NCBI RefSeq assembly: GCF_018881755.1
Contig: NZ_JACVPS010000005.1
Span: 96,540-160,539 of the forward strand
Origin: Polynucleobacter finlandensis
Lineage (GTDB): Bacteria > Pseudomonadota > Gammaproteobacteria > Burkholderiales > Burkholderiaceae
DNA length: 64,000 nucleotides
Direction: 5' to 3'
The position numbers were made by a program, and so were the translations under genes. This document shows positions 27,836-37,676 of this stretch, in pieces (position 1 is the first letter of the stretch; each line of letters opens with the position of its first letter). The notes beneath the pieces were generated by a model. It did not search any database. It was given only the letters and a program-made list of their open reading frames with translations, and was not told the origin of the DNA.

Positions 27836-29158
27836 CTAGTTGTCTCGATATTTATTGGCTATTTCTTGGAAATTGGACTGTTCTGCGATAAGAGCATCTA
27901 CAACCAACGGATCAAAATGGATGCCCTTCTTTGATACGATCTCTTTAACGGCATCTTCATGACTCCACCCAGACTTATAAACCCGTTCACTTACTAAGGC
28001 ATCGTAAACATCGGCAATCGCCATAATGCGTGCAGGTAGTGGAATTTCCTCCCCTTTTAATCCCCGTGGATACCCTGTTCCATCCCATTTTTCATGATGT
28101 CCGCCAGCTATTTGAATGGCCTTTTTCAATAGACCCTGATCACCACCAACTTCAATATCGGGAGATGATAGAACCGCCTCACCAATAGCGGCATGAGACT
28201 GCATTACTTGCCACTCTTCATCATTTAAGTGACCCAGCTTATGCAAGATATTATCGGGAATACCCACCTTACCAATATCATGAAGTGGTGCGGCCTTAAA
28301 TAAAATCTCAATGGCCTCATCGCTTAGTTCATTTGTGTAATGCCCCATTCCCCTTAATCTTAAGGCGAGTTTTTTGACATAGTTTTGGGTGCGGACAAGA
28401 TGGTTACCTGTTTCGTTGTCACGAGCCATGGCAAGAGCATTTAGACTTTGAAGCATTGTGCTTTCTGCAGTTTTGGAATTAATTTGCTCGTATATCCATA
28501 AACGCTCTAGAAAAATATTTGCAATCAGAATATAAACAATTAAACAAAGGCCGACAGCCAATAATCGAGTTATTGCCCCATACAAAGGCTCCTGATACAA
28601 AGCTCCAATAACAATAGGGCCTGTCGAAACCTCAATCGAAATATAAATTCTATACAAATATGCACAGGTCTGAATGCCGAAAATGAAGCTCAAAGCAAAC
28701 AGGTTGAGCGACCGAAAATTATGCTTATAGGTATATTTAATGATCTCTATTAAGGACCAAAGGCATATTATGGCAAGGACGCTACTGACAAAATATATGC
28801 GGGCATTTAAATCAAAGTCTTTACGAAATGCTTCGTAGAGCAAAAGAGAGATGATGTATGAAATCCAAAAAACATACAGGCTAACTTTGCTAAGCCGCCC
28901 TCTCCAAGAATGTAGCAATAAAGCAATTGCAATGTTCGAGAAAATAAAAGTGACAGTACTTATTGTGACGAATAAATCCGGGTAATAAGGAGTTAGTCCA
29001 AATAAAATAAACCCGATACACATCATGCTAATGCCAATTAACCAGTAAACAGGATTGTGGTTTACTTTATCTAATTGACTTGCTTTTTTAGCGCCAAACA
29101 TTACTAAAAATGCCGCAAAAGCAAAAAAGAAATGGAAGTAAAGGCTCAGTGTTTGCAT
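27836..29158 (-). CDS. HD-GYP domain protein with multi-pass membrane N terminus
   Basis: 440 residues. The first 225 or so residues contain about six or seven hydrophobic membrane segments. The rest is an HD-GYP phosphodiesterase domain: [24 protein letters not shown], and HHEKWDGTGYPRGLKGE. The family hydrolyses cyclic di-GMP, and the HHEKWDGTGYP signature is complete. The catalytic part is closely similar to that of the gene at 63.1 kb, but the N-terminal sensory parts differ. No obvious partner gene adjoins it. Confidence 0.9.
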   Translation of the reverse strand: MQTLSLYFHFFFAFAAFLVMFGAKKASQLDKVNHNPVYWLIGISMMCIGFILFGLTPYYPDLFVTISTVTFIFSNIAIALLLHSWRGRLSKVSLYVFWISYIISLLLYEAFRKDFDLNARIYFVSSVLAIICLWSLIEIIKYTYKHNFRSLNLFALSFIFGIQTCAYLYRIYISIEVSTGPIVIGALYQEPLYGAITRLLAVGLCLIVYILIANIFLERLWIYEQINSKTAESTMLQSLNALAMARDNETGNHLVRTQNYVKKLALRLRGMGHYTNELSDEAIEILFKAAPLHDIGKVGIPDNILHKLGHLNDEEWQVMQSHAAIGEAVLSSPDIEVGGDQGLLKKAIQIAGGHHEKWDGTGYPRGLKGEEIPLPARIMAIADVYDALVSERVYKSGWSHEDAVKEIVSKKGIHFDPLVVDALIAEQSNFQEIANKYRDN

Positions 29159-29305
29159 GGCTTTATGTATAACTTTGCATAAGCATAATCATTAACTTAC
29201 GGACTCAAATCCTATAAGTCAAGCAGATGTATGCACCAATGTTGTGCTTTTGAACCAATGACAGAAAGCTACTATAAATACTTAAACCCTGCAGAAGTCG
29301 CTTAA

Positions 29306-29369
29306 TGGCCGATTGGAGCCATTTGGGTCAAATCAGTTAATTGGGCGCTTCTCGACCCTAAGCGGTCAT
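29306..29369. repeat. Dispersed intergenic repeat, copy 2 (64 bases)
   Basis: The stretch from TGGCCGATTGGAG to CGACCCTAAGCGGTCAT aligns over 64 bases with 52521-52584. It lies in the 224-base gap upstream of the HD-GYP gene and downstream of the phosphatase gene. No start codon, hairpin or promoter of note was seen in the rest of this gap. Confidence 0.5.
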
Positions 29370-29382
29370 CAGACCTTTAATC

Positions 29383-30348
29383 CTAAAAATGCGCAAGAAC
29401 TTTAAGACTGTGTATTAGATACATCTCACGAAGATGCTTTTGCTGGGTAGAGTTGATTTTTAAGCCCTCTGAGAAATATCGCTCAACTGTTCCGTACCGG
29501 CTATACATTTCATCAAAAGAGGCTTCTAAGTACTTTTGCTTCACGCCAAAGAGCGCTGATGGAATGCCTGGATCGCCACCCCCCGCAATAAATGCATCGA
29601 TCTCTTTTTGGTGCATTGGTAATAAATAGTTGTTACTACGTAAGTAATCAGCTAACACCTCATCTTTAGGCACACCAAGGAAGGTTAACAAGGCTGCAGC
29701 CCCCCACCCCGTCCTATCCTTACCATTTGTACAGTGAAAGACTCCAGGCAAATTAGCAGCATCCGACAATGATAGAAAGAGAATTCGATACGACTGTTGT
29801 GCACTCGGAAGCGAGACAAAATCCCGGTAAAGCCTAACAAAACTAGCCTCAACCCCTTTTGCTCCACCTAATTTTTGACTAGCTAATTTGGGGTTTTGGA
29901 AAAGCTCACCTATTTGATCGGGGGTTACGATTAAGTCCTCATCCGCCATGACGTTAAGTCGAACATACTTCATCTCTGGGGGAATCTTATCGGGCTGCGC
30001 GCTAATCTCAGCTGGTGTGCGTAAGTCGTAATCAGTCTTTAATTTGAGCGCCTGGAGTTTAATTAAATTTACCGAATCCATAGTGTAGAACTCATTGGAG
30101 CGATAGACTTTTCCCCTCGCTACAACATCCCCACCGCTAGTTACATACCCGCCAAGATCGCGCAGATTAGGCACAGGGCCAATATCCAGAAAGATCCCTA
30201 GACTTTGCCCCGGAGCCAAGATTGTTGAGGGTGCTTGCGCCAGAGCAAGCGGTCCCATGCAACAGCTAGCAAGGACAAATACATATTTTGCAAAGTGACG
30301 TCTAAAAACGTCTCGAGTCCTAGGTGTTGAAATGATGAAGTTGTTCAT
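29383..30348 (-). CDS. Exported tyrosine/serine protein phosphatase-like enzyme
   Basis: 321 residues. An N-terminal membrane segment (about 20-38, ending ALAQA) suggests export. The phosphatase loop is HCTNGKDRTG with catalytic C206 and R212, matching CX5R, and the family motif NLRDLGGY occurs at 61-68. It belongs to the Y_phosphatase3 group (tyrosine/serine or lipid phosphatases). It overlaps the end of the metallophosphoesterase gene as ATGA, so the two are coupled. Substrate unknown. Confidence 0.85.
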   Translation of the reverse strand: MNNFIISTPRTRDVFRRHFAKYVFVLASCCMGPLALAQAPSTILAPGQSLGIFLDIGPVPNLRDLGGYVTSGGDVVARGKVYRSNEFYTMDSVNLIKLQALKLKTDYDLRTPAEISAQPDKIPPEMKYVRLNVMADEDLIVTPDQIGELFQNPKLASQKLGGAKGVEASFVRLYRDFVSLPSAQQSYRILFLSLSDAANLPGVFHCTNGKDRTGWGAAALLTFLGVPKDEVLADYLRSNNYLLPMHQKEIDAFIAGGGDPGIPSALFGVKQKYLEASFDEMYSRYGTVERYFSEGLKINSTQQKHLREMYLIHSLKVLAHF

Positions 30349-32339
30349 GTAGGAAATCGATTTTTAAGTACCTTAACCATGGTGGGGCTCAAGGGCTTGA
30401 ATAATTCAGCGTTGTAAGAGGCTGAATATGGCACTCCCCCAATATCTCCATATCGAATGGATGCATCAGACGCTCCATTCTGCGGCCGCGTTGGATCCAT
30501 TGAGCTAACAGGTATAACTCCGAATGCACGCTCTACATTAGGCGTATTTGGTCGCATATCATTTTGTAAGATTTGCTGAGCTGCAATTGCCATACGCCTT
30601 CCACTTTCAGCAGGCGTTCCCTCACGTACTGCAGGATCAACATTCACAGTCACAATAGAGATGCTGTAATCCCTATTAAGATAGACCTGTAGTGTACGAA
30701 ACTGTTGTGGGAAGTCGTGCAAAGAACTGGTTTCTATTTGCCAAAATCCATGCTCTGCGGGAGCACCTAGAGGCGCCTTGAATGCCTTGACCGTATTGAC
30801 ATGGCGGTGACCCGCTAGCCAACATAAAACCTGGCCATTGGCCTGAATTTCAGAAACCAATTCAGCAAGAGCGATAGCATTTTTTAACTTTGCATGAGGG
30901 TCACGGGTTGACTCCCACCACTCCATCTCACTTCCAATGGGTGCTACTGCAAGTGGAACGTGCGATGCAATGATCACCAGCTCATGTCTTTTCTTTGCAA
31001 GATTTAATTGTGAGCGTAACCATTTAACCCGGGTGGCGCTTAAATAACCGTGCCCATGAATATCATGACTGCCATCTTTGGGATCCTGAACATTATCCAA
31101 AACAATCATTCGTAACGGTATATCGGCTTTTGGCAAAAAACTGTAGCAAGAAAATCCAGACTCCTCCTTTTCATAATTGGGATCTACTAAATGAAATCCA
31201 TGGCCGCGAGGTAAAGAACTCGTGTTAAAAAATTCAGCAATCCACTCTTTCTTTGTAAGCGAGCGGCGATTCAGGTTTGAAGAAATGGTGGGCTGCTTTA
31301 AAAAAGTACTGACTGGTCCAGCATCAATGATTTCTCCAGATTCAGATGCACCGTTGATCGTACCCATGTAATAGACTGGCGACTTTAAGCTCACTGTAGT
31401 ATCAAAAAGACATGGGAAAAATGGAAAATCTTTTATAGGCTTGAGCACGTCATCTATAGCCCAGATCTGATCACTTACATAGGAGTCTCTAAGCCTTAGG
31501 CTTGGATCCGCATCAACAGATACGCTCCCGATCATAAAAAGATCGTGATTGCCATTAACTTGGTACCAAGGAATTTCGGGCAATAACCCAGCAGACTTAA
31601 AAGGCCGCTGATACGAGATGGTATCTTGAGTGGCATCCCCACTGGTATTGGGGTAAATGACTTTGCCATCCAAAATATCCAGATACCACCGAGTCTCGTT
31701 ATATTGGGTAGAGTTACAGGTATCCCCCAAGGACAACCCAAAATCAAATGCGTGAGTTGAATGCAGCGCATTTGCAGTTTGAATCGAGGCATCAAGAACC
31801 TGGGTAGTAGTTAACATCGTCGGCGAATAGATTGAGGTCATGGGTGCGCCAAATTCAGCATCCAATTGTTGAATTGCAATCAATTGATTGCCTGCCTGCT
31901 TGTCTGTTAAATGTATATCGCTGATCGTAAAGAATGAACTCAAGCGATGTAGTCTCTCGATACCTGTAGTTTTGTAGCCCACCGGCATTAAGTCAAAGCG
32001 TCGCTCGATTGGCAGACCAGGGCCATAGGCATAGTTGCCATATTGATATTTTTTATATTGGCTTACACAATGCAATTCAGTAGGGGCAAGTCCTTTGCCC
32101 GAGGCTGGAGATTTGACTAACTCTGGAATTGAAAAAGAAAGCATGCGCTCTACTGTTGTTTTGACCTCGCTATCAATTTTGTAGGTAGTAAATGTCTCAT
32201 TTTTCTCACCCAAACACCATCCGGAGTAAGACATCACAACACTTCCGATGGAGTACTGCATGAATAGGCGACGTGAAAAATGATGCGCTATCCCCTCTTG
32301 GGGCTTGCCTTCTTGAGGCGCATCCAATTGAACTTTCAT
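30345..32339 (-). CDS. Exported metallophosphoesterase, probable Tat substrate
   Basis: 664 residues. SRRLFMQ (22-28) followed by a hydrophobic stretch is a twin-arginine signal. Calcineurin-type metal motifs appear in order: SDIHLTD, GDTCNS, NGNHDL, SHVP and GHRHVN. A folded, metal-loaded enzyme exported by Tat would suit these ligands. It is followed with a four-base overlap by the phosphatase gene. An FNR-type box lies about 110 bases upstream, and AAGGG precedes the ATG. The substrate may be a phosphoester scavenged in the periplasm; this is inference. Confidence 0.85.
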   Translation of the reverse strand: MKVQLDAPQEGKPQEGIAHHFSRRLFMQYSIGSVVMSYSGWCLGEKNETFTTYKIDSEVKTTVERMLSFSIPELVKSPASGKGLAPTELHCVSQYKKYQYGNYAYGPGLPIERRFDLMPVGYKTTGIERLHRLSSFFTISDIHLTDKQAGNQLIAIQQLDAEFGAPMTSIYSPTMLTTTQVLDASIQTANALHSTHAFDFGLSLGDTCNSTQYNETRWYLDILDGKVIYPNTSGDATQDTISYQRPFKSAGLLPEIPWYQVNGNHDLFMIGSVSVDADPSLRLRDSYVSDQIWAIDDVLKPIKDFPFFPCLFDTTVSLKSPVYYMGTINGASESGEIIDAGPVSTFLKQPTISSNLNRRSLTKKEWIAEFFNTSSLPRGHGFHLVDPNYEKEESGFSCYSFLPKADIPLRMIVLDNVQDPKDGSHDIHGHGYLSATRVKWLRSQLNLAKKRHELVIIASHVPLAVAPIGSEMEWWESTRDPHAKLKNAIALAELVSEIQANGQVLCWLAGHRHVNTVKAFKAPLGAPAEHGFWQIETSSLHDFPQQFRTLQVYLNRDYSISIVTVNVDPAVREGTPAESGRRMAIAAQQILQNDMRPNTPNVERAFGVIPVSSMDPTRPQNGASDASIRYGDIGGVPYSASYNAELFKPLSPTMVKVLKNRFPT

Positions 32340-32444
32340 GATGCCCTTATGTGTTTTGTATTAGCTTTGCTTATAAACAACGATGTAATCTTGAATATTG
32401 TTCGCACCTATATACAAATCCTATTCCTCCAATTTTCCTTAGGC

Positions 32445-32458
32445 TTGATCTAAATCAA
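32445..32458. promoter_or_regulatory. FNR/CRP-type palindrome
   Basis: TTGATCTAAATCAA matches the FNR/Anr consensus TTGATNNNNATCAA exactly. It is centred 112 bases upstream of the metallophosphoesterase ATG, with a TATA-rich stretch (32409-32416) about 40 bases nearer the gene. This suggests oxygen-responsive control of the two-phosphatase operon. The remaining gap to the exonuclease gene (32459-32614) holds only a weak hairpin near 32590. Confidence 0.65.
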
Positions 32459-32614
32459 ATCACTTGTGGATATATGGAGGTCGATTCATTTTTGATGTTG
32501 TGGAATCGTGGTTAGCTAGCGCACAAGAGCGCGTGAATAGCTACGTTCGGCCCAATGGAGGCCATAGGACCAAACGGGGATGGTAGCAGTGGCTGAAAAC
32601 CACTCCTCATTAGC

Positions 32615-33463
32615 TTAGGTCTTTTTGATTTCTGCAATCACTGGGGCGTGATCAGAAGGCTGTTCCCAGGTACGTGGCTCTTTGTCAATGATACTGGCAC
32701 TGCATTTTTCTTTGAGTGCTTCGCTCAGCAGGATGTGGTCGATCCTCATCCCTGCATTACGTCTGAAACCCATCATCCGGTAATCCCACCAGCTAAACGC
32801 TTTAGGGGCTTGCTCGAACATCCGGAAGGAGTCTTCAAATCCTAGTTTCAGCAAATCCTGAAAAGCTGTTCTCTCTTGTGGCGAAACAAGATTCTGCCCT
32901 TCCCACGCTTTAGGGTCATGCACATCAGCATCTTGCGGGGCGATATTGAAATCACCTAAGAGCACTAAACGCTGATTCTGCTGTAGTTCTTTTGTTAGCC
33001 AAGACTGTAACGCGTTTAGCCAGTTGAGTTTGTAAGCAAACTTCTCGCTTTCAGGTGACTGTCCGTTTGGAAAATACGCAGATACCAATCTTATCGGTTG
33101 CGTTTCCTTGAAACACACTGTGGCAGCTAAGATGCGCTGCTGCTCATCAGCATGATCAGGAATATTTCTAATAGGTTTTAGAAAAGTGGTCTCTAGATCG
33201 GTTGCAATAGGCGCTAAGGCAGCACGCCTCACAATAATGGCGACGCCATTGTATGTCTTTTGGCCAGCAGCAAGACTCAGATAGCCAGCCTCTTCTAGTT
33301 CCTTGTGGGGATACTTATCATCGGTGAGCTTGAGTTCTTGCAAGCACAAAGCATCAATCGGTTTCTTAGCCTTTTCTTGATCACTCAACCAACGGAGAAC
33401 GTGTGGCAAGCGAACTTTTAAAGAGTTCACATTCCACGCCGCTATCCGGACTGAATCAGTCAT
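32615..33463 (-). CDS. xth: Exodeoxyribonuclease III
   Basis: 282 residues of the endonuclease/exonuclease/phosphatase fold. Motifs are WNVNSLKVRL near 9-18, LQELKLTDDKYP, LLGDFNIAPQDADVHDP, MRIDHILLS and SDHAPV at the C terminus. It cleaves abasic sites and removes blocked 3' ends in base excision repair. It starts eight bases inside the end of ntrC and is probably cotranscribed with it. Confidence 0.95.
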   Translation of the reverse strand: MTDSVRIAAWNVNSLKVRLPHVLRWLSDQEKAKKPIDALCLQELKLTDDKYPHKELEEAGYLSLAAGQKTYNGVAIIVRRAALAPIATDLETTFLKPIRNIPDHADEQQRILAATVCFKETQPIRLVSAYFPNGQSPESEKFAYKLNWLNALQSWLTKELQQNQRLVLLGDFNIAPQDADVHDPKAWEGQNLVSPQERTAFQDLLKLGFEDSFRMFEQAPKAFSWWDYRMMGFRRNAGMRIDHILLSEALKEKCSASIIDKEPRTWEQPSDHAPVIAEIKKT

Positions 33464-34907
33464 CTATACCCAATTCTTGCAATTTACGAGTAATCGTATT
33501 GCGGCCAATACCAAGACGTTGTGCTGCTTCAACTCTTCTGCCACGCGTCACTTCTAAAGCGGCTTGCAAAACCGCTTTTTCAAATTTAGCGCACAGAGCG
33601 TCATAGACATTCTTGTCACCGTCTTGCAACATCTTGGCAGCGAGTCGACTTAAGCCAGCCTCCCAATCCACCGCTCCACCTCGTGACACAGCTACTCCCG
33701 CTTGAGAAGCGTCTCCCTGAGGAGTCATCGGTTGATCATTGACCTCGGCCAAGAAATCACCCGGCAGATCGCTGACACCAATTACATTGGAAGGCGTCAT
33801 CACTGTAAGCCAATGGCACAGGTTCTCTAATTGACGCACGTTACCAGGGAAAGACATCTGTCCGATATCTTTCAGAACCTCATCAGAAAGCTTCTTAGGT
33901 TCAACACCCAGAGATTTGGCACAGCTGAGCATAAAGTGACGAGCGAGTAAGGGAATATCTTCGGCACGCTCACGTAATGGCGGCATGCGCAAACGAATCA
34001 GATTGAGACGGTGCAATAAATCTTCTCTGAAGAATCCAGCAGCAACGCGTGACTCTAAATTTTGATGGGTGGACGCAATGATTCTGACATTCACCTTAAT
34101 GGGGTCTTGACCGCCAACTCGATAGAAATGGCCATCCGTTAGGGCTCGCAATAAGCGAGTCTGCAAGTCAAATGGCAAATCACCGATTTCATCTAGGAAT
34201 AAGGTGCCTCCATCAGCCTGCTCAAAGCGTCCACGACGCAGCGTTTGTGCCCCTGGAAATGCACCACGTTCGTGACCAAACAATTCAGATTCCAATAGAT
34301 CTTTTGGAACGGCTGCTGTGCTAAGCGACACAAATGGGCCTCTAGCACGCGGGCTATGCTTGTGGAGCGCCAAACCGACTAACTCTTTACCAGTACCAGA
34401 TTCGCCGGTAATCAATACAGTGGCATGTGACTGCGCTAAGCGGCCAATGGCGCGAAACACTTCTTGCATCGCTGGAGCCTGACCAATGATTTCGCTAGCG
34501 TCTTGAACAAAAGCACTTAAATCTTTAGTGCCAGATTGATTACGATCACTTTGTTCAATAGCACGATGAATCAGTTCAATCGCCTTTTCTAAATCAAATG
34601 GTTTAGTGAGGTATTCAAAAGCGCCGCCTTGAAAAGAGGATACGGCAGAATCCAAATCTGAATAGGCGGTCATGATGATGACCGGCAATTGTGGATGGCT
34701 CTGTTTGACGTGCTGCAATAGCTCCAAGCCATTGCCGCGCGGCATCCGGATGTCGGAGATCAATACTTGAGGTGACTCTTTCTCAAGGGCATTGAGGACA
34801 TCATTTGGGTTTGAAAAACTCTTATGGGGAATATTTTCACGTGTGAGAGCCTTCTCTAACACCCAACGAATAGACTGATCATCATCGACGATCCAAATTG
34901 GTTTCAT
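33456..34907 (-). CDS. ntrC: Nitrogen regulator NtrC with altered GAFTGA loop
   Basis: 483 residues. The receiver has D52 in ISDIRMP. The AAA+ domain has Walker A GESGTGKE (168-175) and Walker B TLFLDE (235-240). The C-terminal Fis-type helix-turn-helix is near [16 protein letters not shown]. The sigma-54 contact loop, normally GAFTGA, reads GAFPGA (215-220): codon CCA at 34254-34256 gives Pro in place of the nearly invariant Thr. Otherwise the protein looks intact. It follows ntrB by two bases. Confidence 0.95.
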   Translation of the reverse strand: MKPIWIVDDDQSIRWVLEKALTRENIPHKSFSNPNDVLNALEKESPQVLISDIRMPRGNGLELLQHVKQSHPQLPVIIMTAYSDLDSAVSSFQGGAFEYLTKPFDLEKAIELIHRAIEQSDRNQSGTKDLSAFVQDASEIIGQAPAMQEVFRAIGRLAQSHATVLITGESGTGKELVGLALHKHSPRARGPFVSLSTAAVPKDLLESELFGHERGAFPGAQTLRRGRFEQADGGTLFLDEIGDLPFDLQTRLLRALTDGHFYRVGGQDPIKVNVRIIASTHQNLESRVAAGFFREDLLHRLNLIRLRMPPLRERAEDIPLLARHFMLSCAKSLGVEPKKLSDEVLKDIGQMSFPGNVRQLENLCHWLTVMTPSNVIGVSDLPGDFLAEVNDQPMTPQGDASQAGVAVSRGGAVDWEAGLSRLAAKMLQDGDKNVYDALCAKFEKAVLQAALEVTRGRRVEAAQRLGIGRNTITRKLQELGIDD

Positions 34908-34909
34908 GA

Positions 34910-36037
34910 TTATTTCTCCCGCTTACGATATGGAATCTGAATATGAAAATCTGTACGCCCAGGACGGCTATCACAAGAAATAGAGCCCTGATGCTGCTGA
35001 ACAAAAGTTTGTGCCAAGGTAAGGCCAAGTCCACTGCCGCCTTCTCTTCCTGAAACCAAAGGAAAAAAGATGCGCTCTCGAATATCTTCTGGAATGCCAG
35101 GCCCGTTATCAATGACCTGTAAATCCATCGCCAACTTATAACGCTGTTTAGCAATCGTGACTGAACGGGCAACCCGAGTCTTTAACTCTATCTGGGCAGT
35201 CCCGGCGGCAATTTCATCTGAAAGTGCTTGGGCTGCGTTATGCGCAATATTGAGTACCGCCTGAATGAGTTGCTCACGATCCCCAAGGAGATCGGGAAGA
35301 CTCGTGTCGTAGTTGCGAATGATCCGAAGCCCTTTAGGGAACTCCGCCAATACCAAACTACGAACGCGCTCTAAGGCCTCATGGACGTTAAACGCTTCAA
35401 TGACGTGTGCTTTACGGTGTGGTGCCAGAAGACGATCTACTAATGTTTGTAGCCGATCGGATTCTTTAATGATGACTTGGGTATATTCCCTCAAGCCTTT
35501 TTCTGGGAGTTCAAACTCTAGAAGCTGTGCCGCCCCACGAATGCCACCCAAAGGGTTTTTGATTTCATGCGCTAAGTTCCGCATGAGTTCCTTATTTGCT
35601 TCCACTTGTTGTGTAACACGCTCGTCACGCTCACTGCGAAGTTGCTGATCGATCGGAAACCATTCCATCATCAGCAGATCCGGATCGTCAAACATCGCGA
35701 TGACTACGTGCGCAGGTGTTGATTCGTGATGAATGCTACCCGGCATAGAATGCAAAACCATTTCTTGACGTTGCGCTATGACTTGACCGCTCCGCACTTC
35801 CTCAATCATGGAGTTTAAAGGCGCGTTATCCCCAAACAAATCGTGCACGGACTGCCCCTCAAGTGATTTACGCGACAGATCCAGCGCTGCTTCAGCAGCC
35901 GGATTGACATAAACCAATTGTTGGTTCTCCGCCTCAAATACCAAGATGGCATTAGGCATCTGATCAAGCAATGTCGGAAAAAAAGGAGCAGCCGAAGCTG
36001 CTCCCTTGAACGAATTGCGCAACAGTCCTGCGCTCAA
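34910..36037 (-). CDS. ntrB: Nitrogen sensor kinase NtrB
   Basis: 375 residues. The start is a TTG with AAGGAGAG eight bases upstream. An N-terminal PAS domain (LLDQMPNAILVFEA) precedes the H-box NLAHEIKNPLGGIRGA and the ATP lid DNGPGIPEDIRERIF with GGSGLGL. It is a cytoplasmic kinase/phosphatase that sets NtrC phosphorylation under PII control. It lies 14 bases after glnA in the order glnA-ntrB-ntrC. Confidence 0.96.
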   Translation of the reverse strand: MSAGLLRNSFKGAASAAPFFPTLLDQMPNAILVFEAENQQLVYVNPAAEAALDLSRKSLEGQSVHDLFGDNAPLNSMIEEVRSGQVIAQRQEMVLHSMPGSIHHESTPAHVVIAMFDDPDLLMMEWFPIDQQLRSERDERVTQQVEANKELMRNLAHEIKNPLGGIRGAAQLLEFELPEKGLREYTQVIIKESDRLQTLVDRLLAPHRKAHVIEAFNVHEALERVRSLVLAEFPKGLRIIRNYDTSLPDLLGDREQLIQAVLNIAHNAAQALSDEIAAGTAQIELKTRVARSVTIAKQRYKLAMDLQVIDNGPGIPEDIRERIFFPLVSGREGGSGLGLTLAQTFVQQHQGSISCDSRPGRTDFHIQIPYRKREK

Positions 36038-36051
36038 GTTCTCTCCTTCGC

Positions 36052-37470
36052 TTACAGGGAGTAGTACATATCAAATTCGATAGGATGAGTAGTCATACGG
36101 AAACGTGTGACATCTTCCATCTTCAAATTGATATACGCATCGATCATGGATTCAGTAAATACACCACCACGAGTTAAGAACTCATGATCTTTCTTCAAAG
36201 CTTCCAAAGCCTCTTCCAAGCTTGCGCAAACGGTTGGGATCTTTGCATCTTCTTCTGGTGGCAAGTCATACAAGTTCTTGTCAGCGGCTTCACCTGGGTG
36301 AATCTTGTTCTGAACACCATCCAAGCCAGCCATCAACAAGGCAGAGAATGCCAAGTATGGGTTAGCCAATGGATCAGGGAAACGAGTCTCAATACGACGA
36401 CCCTTAGGACTGGAAACGTGTGGAATACGAATCGAAGCAGAACGGTTACGTGCAGAGTAAGCCAACTTCACTGGCGCCTCAAAGCCTGGAACCAAACGCT
36501 TGTATGAGTTTGTACCTGGATTGGTAATCGCGTTCAATGCTTTAGCGTGCTTGATAATGCCGCCGATGTAGTAGAGAGCAAACTCTGACAAACCAGCATA
36601 ACCATTACCGGCAAACAAGTTCTCGCCATTCTTCCAAACGGATTGGTGAACGTGCATACCAGAACCGTTATCGCCAACTACTGGCTTAGGCATGAAGGTT
36701 GCTGTTTTGCCATAAGCATGAGCAACGTTTTGAATGACGTACTTTTGCCAGATAGTCCAGTCAGCGCGCTGTGTCAATGTGCTGAACTTCGTACCCAATT
36801 CGTTTTGGCCTTGACCAGCAACTTCATGGTGATGTACTTCGACAGGAATGCCCAGGGATTCAAGAATCAAACACATTTCAGAACGCATGTCGTGGAATGT
36901 ATCTACAGGAGCAACTGGAAAATAACCACCTTTTTTACCTGGACGGTGGCCTGTGTTACCGCCTTCGATTTCTGCAGCAGAAGACCATGGCGCTTCTTCG
37001 GAATCAATCTTCACGAAGCAACCTTGCATATCAGCACCCCAACGGACGCCATCAAAAATAAAGAATTCTGGCTCTGGACCAAAGTAAGCTGCATCACCTA
37101 GACCGGTGCTCTTCAAATAAGCTTCGGCACGTTTAGCGATAGAACGTGGGTCACGATCGTAACCTTTGCCATCGGATGGCTCGATCACGTCACATGTGAT
37201 GACCAATGTTGACTCTTCATAGAATGGGTCAATGTAGCAAGCTGTTGGATCAGGCATCAACAACATATCAGAAGCTTCAATACCCTTCCAACCAGCGATA
37301 GAAGAACCGTCAAATGCATGACCGCTCTCAAATTTGTCTTCGTCAAAATGGGAGATAGGTACTGTTGTGTGTTGTTCTTTGCCCTTTGTATCTACAAAGC
37401 GGAAATCAACGAAAGTACATTCTTTCTCTTTAACTAACTTCATCACATCAGCGACGGTCTTGGTTGTCAT
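36052..37470 (-). CDS. glnA: Glutamine synthetase, type I
   Basis: 472 residues. Metal and substrate motifs are [19 protein letters not shown], the [12 protein letters not shown] stretch, GSGMHVHQS and NRSASIRIP. The adenylylation-site tyrosine is in NLYDLPPEE near residue 400, so it is probably controlled by GlnE. AGAGGAGAG precedes the ATG. Two NtrC-type sites and a sigma-54 promoter lie upstream. It heads the glnA-ntrB-ntrC-(xth) operon. Confidence 0.98.
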   Translation of the reverse strand: MTTKTVADVMKLVKEKECTFVDFRFVDTKGKEQHTTVPISHFDEDKFESGHAFDGSSIAGWKGIEASDMLLMPDPTACYIDPFYEESTLVITCDVIEPSDGKGYDRDPRSIAKRAEAYLKSTGLGDAAYFGPEPEFFIFDGVRWGADMQGCFVKIDSEEAPWSSAAEIEGGNTGHRPGKKGGYFPVAPVDTFHDMRSEMCLILESLGIPVEVHHHEVAGQGQNELGTKFSTLTQRADWTIWQKYVIQNVAHAYGKTATFMPKPVVGDNGSGMHVHQSVWKNGENLFAGNGYAGLSEFALYYIGGIIKHAKALNAITNPGTNSYKRLVPGFEAPVKLAYSARNRSASIRIPHVSSPKGRRIETRFPDPLANPYLAFSALLMAGLDGVQNKIHPGEAADKNLYDLPPEEDAKIPTVCASLEEALEALKKDHEFLTRGGVFTESMIDAYINLKMEDVTRFRMTTHPIEFDMYYSL

Positions 37471-37535
37471 GCAACTCTCCTCTATTAACTAAATTTGGAA
37501 TTCAAAACTTAAGGCATTCACCCTTGTTCATTCCA

Positions 37536-37551
37536 GGCATCAAACATGCCT
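37536..37551 (-). promoter_or_regulatory. Sigma-54 promoter of glnA
   Basis: On the minus strand AGGCATGTTTGATGCC has GG and GC separated by exactly ten bases, as required for -24/-12 promoters (consensus TGGCACN5TTGC). Transcription would begin near 37525, giving a leader of about 55 bases to the glnA ATG. Its position downstream of two NtrC-type sites supports the call. Confidence 0.7.
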
Positions 37552-37601
37552 AATGGATGTATGTAATTTACTGAAGCAAACAAGTGGGATGTCTCATTAT
37601 T

Positions 37602-37616
37602 GCACTATTTAAGTGC
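37602..37616. promoter_or_regulatory. NtrC binding site, promoter-proximal
   Basis: GCACTATTTAAGTGC fits the NtrC pattern GCAC-N7-GTGC. It is centred about 84 bases upstream of the predicted glnA start point. Confidence 0.7.
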
Positions 37617-37652
37617 TCAAATACCCCTTGTACGGCAGAAAAATGGCTTAAT

Positions 37653-37667
37653 GCACCAGTTTAGTGC
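37653..37667. promoter_or_regulatory. NtrC binding site, promoter-distal
   Basis: GCACCAGTTTAGTGC again fits GCAC-N7-GTGC. Its centre is 51 bases, close to five helix turns, from the proximal site, so the two would present NtrC dimers on one DNA face. It lies in the spacer between glnA and the downstream-located CinA-like gene. Confidence 0.7.
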
Positions 37668-37676
37668 TATCTACCG

